From assembly GCF_040529335.1 (NCBI RefSeq), contig NZ_CP159534.1, positions 2,046,001 through 2,110,000 of the forward strand: a stretch of 64,000 nucleotides of DNA. The letters are read 5' to 3'. Position numbers and translations under genes: made by a program. Below, one piece after another: positions 7,014 to 13,925 of this stretch. Positions within the stretch are counted from its first letter, which is position 1. Each line of letters starts with the position of its first letter. The stretch comes from Streptomyces sp. HUAS MG91 (GTDB lineage: Bacteria > Actinomycetota > Actinomycetes > Streptomycetales > Streptomycetaceae). Below the pieces are notes generated by a model, which saw nothing but the letters and a program-made list of their open reading frames with translations, was not told the origin of the DNA and made no database searches.

Positions 7014-7565
7014 CTAGGCGGCAATGCGACCACGAGTGCGCTCGACCGCGGCCCCGAGGTACGGCCGGGCCTTGCTGATCGCGTTGTGCACTTCGCTGCC
7101 GGGCTCGTACCGCACCAGGATCTCGTCGATCCGACGAGCAAAGTCGAAGGATTGGCCGGCGGGCCCGGTCGTCATGTCGGCGTAGATGAGCGCATCGAGG
7201 AGCGGCGAGTCTTCCCGCTCGTAGACGGCCAACTCAGCCGACAGCCCGCGCTGTTCAGCCTCGTACACGGCGCCGGAGTGATGGGCGACCAGCCGGACGA
7301 GCCGGTCAGGAGCACCCAGGGATTCAAGGTGGCGGGCCCCGTCGAGCGGGTGGAACCCGGTCTCGCGCAGCTCCGGCGCGTAGCCGATGTCGTGCAACCA
7401 CGCTGCGGCAACGAGGAGATCGCGCTCATCCTCCGGCACAGCCGCCACAGCCTCGCGAGCCCGTGCAGCCACAGCCTGAGTGTGAAGCCAGCGGTTACCG
7501 AGCGGGGGCAAGAGGGACTCGGCCAGGTCGGCCGCTCCCTGAGGCGTGTCCAGTGCAAGAGGCAT
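7014..7565 (-). CDS. HD-domain phosphohydrolase-like protein
   Basis: A 183-residue protein with H28 ('RWLHTQAVA'), the paired H58-D59 in 'WLHDIGY', and 'LVAHHSGAVYEA' further on, i.e. the metal ligands of an HD/HDIG hydrolase. Such enzymes cleave phosphate esters of nucleotides or nucleic acids. The chosen ATG (7563-7565) has no Shine-Dalgarno but has TACGGT 7 nt before it, so the transcript may be leaderless; an upstream ATG at 7619 would add 18 residues. It is convergent with the Nudix gene. HD genes of this type are common cargo of Streptomyces AICEs; substrate unknown. Confidence 0.75.
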   Translation of the reverse strand: MPLALDTPQGAADLAESLLPPLGNRWLHTQAVAARAREAVAAVPEDERDLLVAAAWLHDIGYAPELRETGFHPLDGARHLESLGAPDRLVRLVAHHSGAVYEAEQRGLSAELAVYEREDSPLLDALIYADMTTGPAGQSFDFARRIDEILVRYEPGSEVHNAISKARPYLGAAVERTRGRIAA

Positions 7566-8085
7566 GAATCGCACCGTATCCGAGCCGCGGAGCGCAGGAC
7601 AGTCCGGCGATGCCGACAAGGCCCCTGGCGCGCTGGCGCGGTGGAACTTTCCCTACATCATCAAGGCCCGCGCACGGCGCGGACGCGGGCCGCCTCAGCG
7701 GCCCGGCCTGCCTCCTGTCTCCGCCCCGGCTGGCCGGGCCCGGCGGCCCGCTGCGTGCATGCGGGCGAGGTCAGAAAACACCCTCTATGGCTGGGGCGGT
7801 CGGCTCCACGGCTTTAGGCAGCCACTTTGGGGCGAGCCTCTAAGATCATGGCCCAACGTCGTGCTTTAACGGGCAGGTCCACAGACTGCCCGACTCGCCA
7901 TCAGCTTAACGGGCCATGATCACTCGCCCCAAAGCAGCTCCAGCCCAAAGCCGCTCCGCCGACCTGGCTGCCCACCTCGCGCACGATCAACGAGTTTCTA
8001 CGAACCCATACTCGAGCAAGCAACAGCGATCTACAGTTCTCCTGTCCGTCATGAACAGAAGCGACTGATGAGGTGGAGCAGCACA
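7566..8085. other. 520-bp non-coding region between HD gene and DUF262 gene
   Basis: No convincing gene is present. The first part (about 7640-7750) is very GC-rich with many short self-complementary stretches. The centre holds the compound palindrome 7798-7964. The last part, from about 7970, becomes AT-richer and leads into the DUF262 gene; a six-codon ATG...TGA mini-frame lies at 8051-8068 just before that gene's ribosome-binding site. The change in composition suggests that the junction between the element backbone and the cargo lies here. Confidence 0.6.
7798..7964. repeat. Compound imperfect palindrome, candidate single-strand origin or transfer locus
   Basis: Nested inverted arms pair in order: 7798-7804 with 7958-7964 (GGTCGGC); 7809-7815 and beyond with 7943-7953 (CGGCTTT.GGC); 7825-7836 with 7923-7934 (CTTTGGGGCGAG, 12 bp perfect); 7844-7854 with 7911-7921 (GATCATGGCCC, 11 bp perfect); and an inner hairpin 7870-7876 with 7886-7892 (CGGGCAG). 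TTAACGGGC is directly repeated at 7866-7874 and 7906-7914. Such structure in non-coding DNA of a rolling-circle element resembles the single-strand origins (sti of pIJ101) or clt-type loci. Which one, if either, cannot be told by eye. Confidence 0.6.
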
Positions 8086-9204
8086 GTGGCAAAGCAGTCG
8101 GATCAGACCCCCTTGTTCGATGACCTTGAAGACGAGGATGTTACTGCCGAGCAGTCGGAGCCGCTTTCAGTACCACTGGAGGATCGTCGACTGGTCACGC
8201 AGCCGTACGACTTGTCACTTGCGACTCTGGTAGACGACATCGAGAGGGAACGCCTCCTCTTGAGCATCGAGTATCAGCGGAAGTACGTATGGGACAGGTC
8301 GAAGGCCAGCCGTCTGATCGAAAGCTTCCTACTCAACATTCCAGTTCCAGTTTGCTATTTCGCGGAGAATGAAGATGGCTCCTACGAAGTAATTGATGGA
8401 CTTCAGCGGATCCAAACAGTCAAGGACTTCCTGTCAGGGGAATTCGCCTTGCGCGGAGTTTCCGTTGTCAGCGAATTCGAAGGGTTGCACTACGACCAAC
8501 TCCCCCCCAAAGAGCAGCGCCGACTGAGCAATAGGACCATTCGATGCATCGTAATCACCGATGACTCTCACCCGGATATCAAGTTCGACGTATTTGAGCG
8601 CTTGAACACCGGTTCGGCAATGCTCGCCGCGCAAGAACTGAGGAATTGCATCTACCGAGGCGGCCTCAACACTTACCTCAAAGAGCTAGCAGAGGATCCA
8701 AACTTCTCGCGAATTCTCGGAGGGCTAAAGAATAATCGAATGGCTTACGAGGAGCTAGCCTTGCGCTTCTTCTCTTTGTACGAGGACCTCGCGGGATATC
8801 GCCCACCCCTGCGGCAATTGCTTAACGGTTACATGCGGAATCATCGCACCGGAGCTCCAGACAGTGAGGCCATCCGCGTATTCTCTGAAACTTGCACAAC
8901 CGCATTCGAAATCTTTGGCGCAGACGGCTTTAGGCCTATCAAAGACGGCAAGCTGGGCGCCTTCAATAAAGCTCTCTTCGACTCAATCATGCTGCCGCTT
9001 GCGTACGCAGATAGAGGTGCAGCGGTGAGTAAGACGGAAGAGATCAAGGAGCTACGCACGGAGCTCCTTGATCGAGAAAGCTTCCAAACTGATATCGGGC
9101 GTGCGACGGCCGACCGAAGCCGAATGCACGGACGCATCACAGCTTTCGCCAAGGGGCTTAAGAGGCTTGGTGTGCGCTGTGACCTTCCGCGACTCCCGGA
9201 CTAG
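8086..9204 (+). CDS. DUF262 (ParB/GmrS-like) protein of a two-gene cassette
   Basis: A 372-residue protein using GTG 8086-8088 with the Shine-Dalgarno-like GGTGGAG 7 nt upstream; an in-frame ATG at 8068 is the alternative. DUF262 marks are present in order: 'YQRKYVW' (63-69), 'DGLQR' (104-108, the usual DGQQR) and 'FERLNTGS' (about 170-177). DUF262 is the ParB/Srx-like NTP-hydrolysing half of type IV restriction enzymes such as GmrSD. The C-terminal half lacks any HNH/DUF1524 nuclease motif that I can see, so this is a stand-alone DUF262. Codon use (many AAT, ATT, CTA, GTA) is unlike the host. The partner HEPN gene starts 10 bp after its stop. Confidence 0.85.
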   Translation: MAKQSDQTPLFDDLEDEDVTAEQSEPLSVPLEDRRLVTQPYDLSLATLVDDIERERLLLSIEYQRKYVWDRSKASRLIESFLLNIPVPVCYFAENEDGSYEVIDGLQRIQTVKDFLSGEFALRGVSVVSEFEGLHYDQLPPKEQRRLSNRTIRCIVITDDSHPDIKFDVFERLNTGSAMLAAQELRNCIYRGGLNTYLKELAEDPNFSRILGGLKNNRMAYEELALRFFSLYEDLAGYRPPLRQLLNGYMRNHRTGAPDSEAIRVFSETCTTAFEIFGADGFRPIKDGKLGAFNKALFDSIMLPLAYADRGAAVSKTEEIKELRTELLDRESFQTDIGRATADRSRMHGRITAFAKGLKRLGVRCDLPRLPD

Positions 9205-9214
9205 GCGGAAGGAA

Positions 9215-9955
9215 ATGGCCGACACATCGCTCGGAGCATTGTCCGAGTTCATTGACAGTCTGCGCGAAGTAGAGACGCTACTAGCCGCCGCCCCATCACA
9301 GCCGTTGGGCGATGGAAGCGTTTCACGTCAGTCTCATAATCGGGATCTAGTCAATGCGGTTAACCGGTCCGCGATGGTGATGCTGGTTGCCCATTTCGAG
9401 GGATTCGTAAAGTCTGCCCTCACGGAATTGATCGATGAGATCTCCGAGGCAGAGCCTCCAACTCGCCGCCTTCCCGAAGGCCTGCTGGAACTCCACACAC
9501 GCGAACGGATACAGGAAATCTTCGGAACTGCGGGCCCAGACAGGATCCACAAGACCCGCAGACTTTTTTCAGCCTACGCATCACTATGGGATTCAGACCG
9601 AACAGTCAATCCTCGCATCCTTTCAGCCAGGGTCCTCACGCGCCAATTCACCAACGCGCGACCCGAGGTGCTCGATAGCGTCTTTTCTATCCTCGATGTT
9701 CAAGATGTCCTAGCGACAATGGACGCCCACGTGAACCAAGCCATCATGGACCGTGGCGACAGCGCAACTCGAGTCAAGGTTAGCGTCAAACTCGAGGAAA
9801 TCGTTAATCGGCGCAACAAGATAGCTCACGGTGACAAGTCTGAGAAGCCTACACGATTTGAGGTAGAGGGCCACCTAAGCTTCCTTAAGGACGTCGCAGA
9901 GTGCCTCGCGCAAGTACTTCAGCAGACGATCAACCGTTGTTGTTCTTTGCGATGA
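9215..9955 (+). CDS. HEPN-domain RNase-like protein (MAE_28990/MAE_18760-type)
   Basis: A 246-residue protein; the ATG at 9215-9217 has GGCGGAAGGA just upstream. The near-C-terminal 'VNRRNKIAHGD' gives the HEPN Rx4H signature (R200-N201...H205), the catalytic motif of many RNase toxins. An N-terminal helix with 'VAHFEGFVKSALTEL' (58-72) is also typical of this HEPN subfamily. Ten bp after the DUF262 stop and with the same atypical base composition, it forms a two-gene operon with it. HEPN RNases often act in abortive infection. I infer that DUF262 senses or controls and HEPN executes, but no experiment on this pair is known to me. Confidence 0.8.
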   Translation: MADTSLGALSEFIDSLREVETLLAAAPSQPLGDGSVSRQSHNRDLVNAVNRSAMVMLVAHFEGFVKSALTELIDEISEAEPPTRRLPEGLLELHTRERIQEIFGTAGPDRIHKTRRLFSAYASLWDSDRTVNPRILSARVLTRQFTNARPEVLDSVFSILDVQDVLATMDAHVNQAIMDRGDSATRVKVSVKLEEIVNRRNKIAHGDKSEKPTRFEVEGHLSFLKDVAECLAQVLQQTINRCCSLR

Positions 9956-10210
9956 GGGAGATGCGAAATTAGGTGGGTGCACCACATCAACCTTGATGCG
10001 AATTCATGTAACACCGAAGCGCGAGACGCCCCCTGCCTACCTCAAAGAGAGCCGAACTCCTTATGAGGTGTCACGCACAAGCGCCCTCCCGGGCCGTCCT
10101 GGGGCCGTGGAAGGGCGCTCGTTGGTGACCAGCGCTGACAACTGGCGACAGCTAAGCCGCAGCTCAGAGCGGTGATCCAGTACACGACCGCAGGTCACGG
10201 CCGCCGATGA
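9956..10210. other. Right junction region of the element (att expected), no gene
   Basis: This 255-bp stretch between the HEPN gene and the stop of dapD must contain the right end of the element. GC rises from cargo level to host level around 10,070. I see no tRNA gene or tRNA 3' half, so I cannot place the att core; its duplicate would be left of the window. A small open frame at 9993-10175 has no ribosome-binding site or recognisable product. Confidence 0.5.
10080..10119. terminator. Hairpin at element/chromosome junction, possible terminator
   Basis: AGCGCCCT (10080-10087) pairs with AGGGCGCT (10112-10119), with GC-rich self-pairing sequence between. There is no clear T run on either side. 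It could stop transcription leaving dapD (minus strand) or the HEPN operon (plus strand). Confidence 0.4.
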
Positions 10211-11203
10211 TCAGTTGTGGCTGTGCAGTACCTCGTTCAGCCCGCCCCACACCGCATTGTTCGGCCGGGCCTCGACCGTGCCGGTGACCGAGTTGCGGCG
10301 GAAGAGGATGTTCGAGGCGCCGGAGAGGTCGCGGGCCTTGACGATTTCGCCGTCGGGCATCGTGACGCGGGTGCCCGCGGTGACGTAGAGGCCGGCCTCG
10401 ACGACGCACTCGTCGCCGAGGGCGATGCCGACGCCCGCCTCGGCGCCGACGAGGCAGCGCTCGCCGATGACGATGCGGACGTTGCCGCCGCCGGAGAGAG
10501 TGCCCATCGTGGAGGCGCCGCCGCCGATGTCGGAGCCGTCGCCGACGACGACGCCCGCGGAGATGCGGCCCTCGACCATCGACGTGCCGAGCGTGCCGGC
10601 GTTGAAGTTCACGAAGCCCTCGTGCATGACCGTGGTGCCCTCGGCGAGGTGCGCGCCGAGGCGGACGCGGTCGGCGTCGGCGATGCGCACGCCCTTGGGC
10701 GCGACGTAGTCGGTCATGCGCGGGAACTTGTCGATCGAGGTGACCTGGAGGTGCAGGCCCTCGGCGCGGGCGTTCAGGCGGACCTTCTCGACGTCGTCGA
10801 CGGCGACCGGGCCGAGCGAGGTCCAGGCGACGTTGGCCAGGAAGCCGAACTGGCCGTCCAGGTTCAGGCCGTGCGGCTTGACCAGGCGGTGGCTGAGCAG
10901 GTGCAGGCGCAGGTACACGTCGTGCGCGTCCAGCGGCTTGTCGTCGAGGGAGCCGATGACCGTACGGACGGCCACGACCTCGACACCGCGGCGGGCGTCG
11001 GGGCCGATCGCCTTCGCGGCACCCTCGCCGAGCAGCTCGACGGCCTTGTCGGCGGAGAGCTTCTCGGTACCGGCCGGGCCGGGCTCGTCCGTCAGGGACG
11101 GCGCGGGGAACCAGGTGTCGAGAACGGTGCCGTCGGCGGTGACGGTGGCGAGGCCGGCGGCGACGGCGCCGGTGGAGCGGGGAGCAAGGGTCGTGTCGGT
11201 CAT
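10211..11203 (-). CDS. dapD: 2,3,4,5-tetrahydropyridine-2,6-dicarboxylate N-succinyltransferase
   Basis: A 330-residue protein of the actinobacterial DapD type. It transfers succinyl from succinyl-CoA to tetrahydrodipicolinate in the succinylase branch of lysine and diaminopimelate synthesis (cytoplasm). The C-terminal half is the left-handed beta-helix built of hexapeptide repeats ('[19 protein letters not shown]', '[17 protein letters not shown]', '[19 protein letters not shown]'); the N-terminal domain carries the family-specific segments. The start is ATG 11201-11203; the open frame continues upstream, but only this start gives the conserved N-terminus '[12 protein letters not shown]'. 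It is the first chromosomal gene right of the mobile element. Confidence 0.95.
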   Translation of the reverse strand: MTDTTLAPRSTGAVAAGLATVTADGTVLDTWFPAPSLTDEPGPAGTEKLSADKAVELLGEGAAKAIGPDARRGVEVVAVRTVIGSLDDKPLDAHDVYLRLHLLSHRLVKPHGLNLDGQFGFLANVAWTSLGPVAVDDVEKVRLNARAEGLHLQVTSIDKFPRMTDYVAPKGVRIADADRVRLGAHLAEGTTVMHEGFVNFNAGTLGTSMVEGRISAGVVVGDGSDIGGGASTMGTLSGGGNVRIVIGERCLVGAEAGVGIALGDECVVEAGLYVTAGTRVTMPDGEIVKARDLSGASNILFRRNSVTGTVEARPNNAVWGGLNEVLHSHN

Positions 11204-11298
11204 GGGGCCCAACTTAATCGGCGGGCCCCTGTTCGAGCGAACCAGCGGGGGCGGCGTCTCAGGTGCCGGGCGCCGCCCCGTGCCCGTCCGTCCGTCCG

Positions 11299-12267
11299 TC
11301 AGGGGCGGTCCCCCTTGTGGTCGACGACCGCCGTGTCCAGGAGCGCGTTCTGGAACATGATGTCGCCGGCCTTCCACGGCCGGTCCGGGGTGTCGGGGGA
11401 GTACGACTCCTTGAAGTCCTTGACGATCAGCCACCGGTCACCGAGATACTGGTAGGTGCGCGGGTCGATCAGGATCTCCCGGCGGACCGTCTGCCCCTTC
11501 TCGTCGTGCCCGACCGCGATGGCGTCCCGGCCGGCGGCGTCGTGCACGAGACGCGGGGTGACCTCGGCGCCGGGCACCGCGGCCAGCGCCCGGTACAGCT
11601 TGGCGAGGGCCTTCGGCGGCATGGGCCTGGTCTCCAGTACGACGCTCATCGCGCGCATGTCGTGCTCGCCCTCGGACTCGGGGTCGCCCTTGCCCGAGGG
11701 GTAGTAGGCGCGGACCTTCTTGAGGACGGCGTCCGGGTCGTCGGGGAGCGCGTTCAGGAACTGGAGCCGTTCGCGCGGCGAGCGGTCGTCGCCCTCCTTG
11801 CCGTTCTCGAAGCGCGGGTCCGCGTACAGCGTCCAGGACTCCTGGGCGCCCCTCTTCGGCGAGGTCTGGGTATTGCTCTTGTCCTTGGGCCAGACTCCCG
11901 GGTCGCGGGAGAGCGTCTTCGTGTAGATCCACTGCCCGGCGCGCGGGGTGGCGGGCGGGCCGGCCTGCTCCATGGCGGTCGCGGCGCGCTCCATCACCTC
12001 GCCGACCGATCCCCGTACCGTCCGGGTGTCGGCGGGCGCGGACCGGTCGGCGCCGTCCCCGCCGACCCCGGCGGCCAGCACGGCGACCGCGGTCAGCGCG
12101 GCGGCCGCCCCGACCGCGGCGAACCGCCAGTCGGCCCGCAGCCTCCGCGCCCGGCCGCCCCCGGCGGCGGCGACGAGCCTGTCCCGGCCGGGAGCGAGCC
12201 GGCCCCGGTCGGGCGTCGGCGCCCCGGCCCGGAAGTCCCGTACGTCCTTCATCTCGTCCACGTTCAC
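11299..12267 (-). CDS. CU044_5270-family membrane protein, sigma factor partner
   Basis: A 322-residue protein with a cytoplasmic N-terminus, one membrane helix (about residues 48-70) and an extracytoplasmic domain of about 240 residues containing '[15 protein letters not shown]' and '[11 protein letters not shown]'. It matches what I know as the CU044_5270 family, regularly encoded right after ECF-like sigma factors in actinomycetes. Its start overlaps the sigma factor stop by 4 bp. The layout suggests a membrane-bound partner or anti-sigma role, but no zinc-binding anti-sigma motif (HxxxCxxC) is present, so this is inferred from context. Confidence 0.7.
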   Translation of the reverse strand: MNVDEMKDVRDFRAGAPTPDRGRLAPGRDRLVAAAGGGRARRLRADWRFAAVGAAAALTAVAVLAAGVGGDGADRSAPADTRTVRGSVGEVMERAATAMEQAGPPATPRAGQWIYTKTLSRDPGVWPKDKSNTQTSPKRGAQESWTLYADPRFENGKEGDDRSPRERLQFLNALPDDPDAVLKKVRAYYPSGKGDPESEGEHDMRAMSVVLETRPMPPKALAKLYRALAAVPGAEVTPRLVHDAAGRDAIAVGHDEKGQTVRREILIDPRTYQYLGDRWLIVKDFKESYSPDTPDRPWKAGDIMFQNALLDTAVVDHKGDRP

Positions 12268-12866
12268 GGCCGGACCACCTCCGCCATGTCACTCACGAAC
12301 GCCGGGTCCGCCCCCAGGGCGGCCCGTACCTTCCTGCGCGCCCGGTTCAGCCGCGACCGCACGGTCCCGACGGGTATTCCGAGCGCCTCGGCGACGTCCT
12401 GGTACGTCAGATCGGCCCAGGCCACGAGCAGCAGCACGTGCCGGTCGGCGGCGGACAGCGCGGCGAGCGCGTCGGCGAGCGGGGCCTGGGCAGCGACGCG
12501 GTCCGCGGTGTCCTCGACCCAGCCGGCCGCGACCGGGTCGCGACCGGTCCTGGCCAGCGCGCGCAGCCCGCGCACCTCCTTGCGCCGCTGCTTGCCGATG
12601 AGGTGCGCGGCGATCCCGTACAGCCACGGCCGGGCGGCGGTCCGCGCGGTGTCGTAGCGGGCGCGCACCCGGAACGCGGTGAGGAAGGTGTCGGCGGTGA
12701 TGTCGTCCGCGGCCTGCTCGCCGAGCCGCCGGGTCACGTACCGGTGGATGTCGGGCGCGTAGCGGTCGTAGAGCAGGGCGAACAGCTCGGGCTGTTCCAG
12801 GGATCTGGCGATGATCAGGCCGTCGTGCTCGCCGGGCCCGGTGTCGGGCCCCGGTGGTCCGCTCAC
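12264..12866 (-). CDS. RNA polymerase sigma factor, sigma-70 family (ECF-like)
   Basis: A 200-residue protein starting at GTG 12864-12866, 6 nt after GGAGG. Region 2 is seen in 'LFALLYDRYAPDIHRYVTRRLGEQAADDITADTFLTAFRVR', and region 4 in 'ALSAADRHVLLLVAWADLTYQDVAEALGIPVGTVRSRLNRARRKVR', with a helix-turn-helix. It is shorter than primary sigma factors and lacks region 3, so it belongs to the ECF type. The downstream gene (4-bp overlap) codes for a single-pass membrane protein likely to be its partner. Target promoters are unknown. Confidence 0.9.
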   Translation of the reverse strand: MSGPPGPDTGPGEHDGLIIARSLEQPELFALLYDRYAPDIHRYVTRRLGEQAADDITADTFLTAFRVRARYDTARTAARPWLYGIAAHLIGKQRRKEVRGLRALARTGRDPVAAGWVEDTADRVAAQAPLADALAALSAADRHVLLLVAWADLTYQDVAEALGIPVGTVRSRLNRARRKVRAALGADPAFVSDMAEVVRP

Positions 12867-12995
12867 GAGTCCTCCGTCCGCGGGTGGGGAGGCCGAGCGG
12901 GGCGGGGAACACCCCCGTGTCTCCCCGGACCCGCTCGGCGTGTCAGCCGTTGTTCCCCGCGGGCACCGGAAGAGTTCACGCCGCACAGGAAATTC

Positions 12996-13535
12996 TCAGG
13001 GGATCAGCCGGGCCAGCATCTCGCGGGCGTATCCGGCGTCGTACGCGCCGTCCGTGAGCAGCACCTGGAGCGAGATGCCGTCGAGCAGCGCGACGAGGGC
13101 CCGCGCGGTGACGGGGTCGGTCCGCTCGGCGAGGACCTCGGCCAGTCCCTGGCACCACTCGGCGGCGACGGGCCGCAGCGCGGGGCGGCGCAGGGCCGCG
13201 AGGTACAGCTCGTACTCCAGCTCGACGCCGACGCGCTCCCCGGCGAGCCATTCGCCGAGCAGCCCGGCCAGCTCACCGGCGAGGTCGAGCGCCGGGTCCT
13301 GGAAGACGCCGCGCGCGGCGACGACCTTGGCGAAGCCCTCGTTGGCCTGCCGCAGCGCGGCGACCATCAGCTCGTCGAGGGTCTTGAAGTGGTACGTGGT
13401 CGAGCCCAGCGGCACATCGGCCTCGGCGGCGACGGTGCGATGGCTCAGCCCCGCGATGCCCTTCTCCCCCACGACCCGGATCGCGGCGTCGATGATCCGC
13501 TGACGCCGCTCGGGGTCGTAGCGCCGCGCCGCCAT
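12996..13535 (-). CDS. TetR-family repressor of the adjacent SMR pump
   Basis: A 179-residue protein with a TetR N-terminal helix-turn-helix ('RIIDAAIRVVGEKGIAGLSHRTVAAEADVPLGSTTYHFKTLDELM', residues about 14-58) and a divergent ligand-binding domain. Its start overlaps the SMR stop (ATGA at 13532-13535), so both genes form one unit. Twin perfect inverted repeats sit directly upstream of the SMR gene, which suggests autoregulation of the pair by this repressor. Confidence 0.88.
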   Translation of the reverse strand: MAARRYDPERRQRIIDAAIRVVGEKGIAGLSHRTVAAEADVPLGSTTYHFKTLDELMVAALRQANEGFAKVVAARGVFQDPALDLAGELAGLLGEWLAGERVGVELEYELYLAALRRPALRPVAAEWCQGLAEVLAERTDPVTARALVALLDGISLQVLLTDGAYDAGYAREMLARLIP

Positions 13536-13855
13536 CAGTGCGCCCCGCCGAGATTGAGCAGCACGACGCCGCCGATGACGAGCACGATGCCCGCGACCTT
13601 CGCCAGGGTCAGGCCCTCACCGAGGAAGATCATGCCGATCGCGGCGATGACGGCGGTGCCCGCGCCCGCCCAGATCGCGTAGGCGGTGCCGACCTGCACG
13701 GTCTTCAGGGTCTGGGCGAGCAGCGCGAACGCGATCACGTATCCGCAGACGGTGATCAGCGAGGGCCAGAGCCGGCTGAAACCCTCGCTGTACTTCATGG
13801 CCGTGGTGGCGGCCACTTCGGCGGCGATGGCGCCCGCCAGCAGAACGTATCCCAT
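13535..13855 (-). CDS. Small multidrug resistance (SMR) efflux protein
   Basis: A 106-residue protein with four membrane helices, the typical SMR size. It has 'AEVAATTAMK' in helix 1 containing the essential glutamate E13, and 'VGTAYAIWAGAGTAVIAAIGMIFLGE', the conserved loop-helix 3. EmrE/SugE-type proteins export cationic drugs or guanidinium by proton antiport as dimers. The start is the ATG 13853-13855, with TACCCT 7 nt upstream and no Shine-Dalgarno, so it is probably leaderless; an in-frame ATG at 13873 would place the operator inside the gene. Confidence 0.9.
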   Translation of the reverse strand: MGYVLLAGAIAAEVAATTAMKYSEGFSRLWPSLITVCGYVIAFALLAQTLKTVQVGTAYAIWAGAGTAVIAAIGMIFLGEGLTLAKVAGIVLVIGGVVLLNLGGAH

Positions 13856-13893
13856 GTGTACGAGGGTACACATCGTTGTGTACGCCCGTACAC
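13856..13893. promoter_or_regulatory. Twin TetR operators GTGTAC-N4-GTACAC
   Basis: Two perfect inverted repeats, 13856-13871 and 13878-13893, each GTGTAC-N4-GTACAC, have centres 22 bp apart, close to two helical turns. The proximal one covers the likely -10 box (13863-13868) of the SMR-tetR operon, so bound repressor would block the polymerase directly. Confidence 0.8.
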
Positions 13894-13925
13894 ACCGCGC
13901 GGGCGGCGGGCAGGGTCGTGGAGTG

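Larger units (their letters stand above)
1..10200. mobile_element. Integrated AICE (pSAM2-like conjugative element), left end outside the window
   Basis: The block carries the AICE gene set in the usual order: integrase, excisionase, RepSA-type replication initiator, small spread proteins, an FtsK-like TraSA translocase, a regulator and a Nudix protein. It is followed by cargo genes with clearly lower GC. AICEs excise, replicate by rolling circle and transfer double-stranded DNA through one TraB/TraSA pump. The integrase runs off the left edge, so attL and the probable tRNA target lie outside. The right boundary must fall between the HEPN gene end (9955) and the core gene dapD (stop at 10211), because dapD belongs to the chromosomal backbone. 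The right limit given here is an estimate. I could not define the direct repeat of the att core. Confidence 0.85.

Noticed and set aside
7901..8092. 63-codon minus-strand frame overlapping the palindrome and the DUF262 start
   Set aside because: Overlaps the palindrome and the promoter/start of the DUF262 gene; no ribosome-binding site and no homology seen.
9993..10175. 60-codon open frame at the right end of the element
   Set aside because: No ribosome-binding site or recognisable product, and it spans the change from cargo to host composition.
9956..10210. tRNA gene or tRNA fragment at the junction
   Set aside because: No T-arm (GGTTC) or acceptor-like sequence on either strand.
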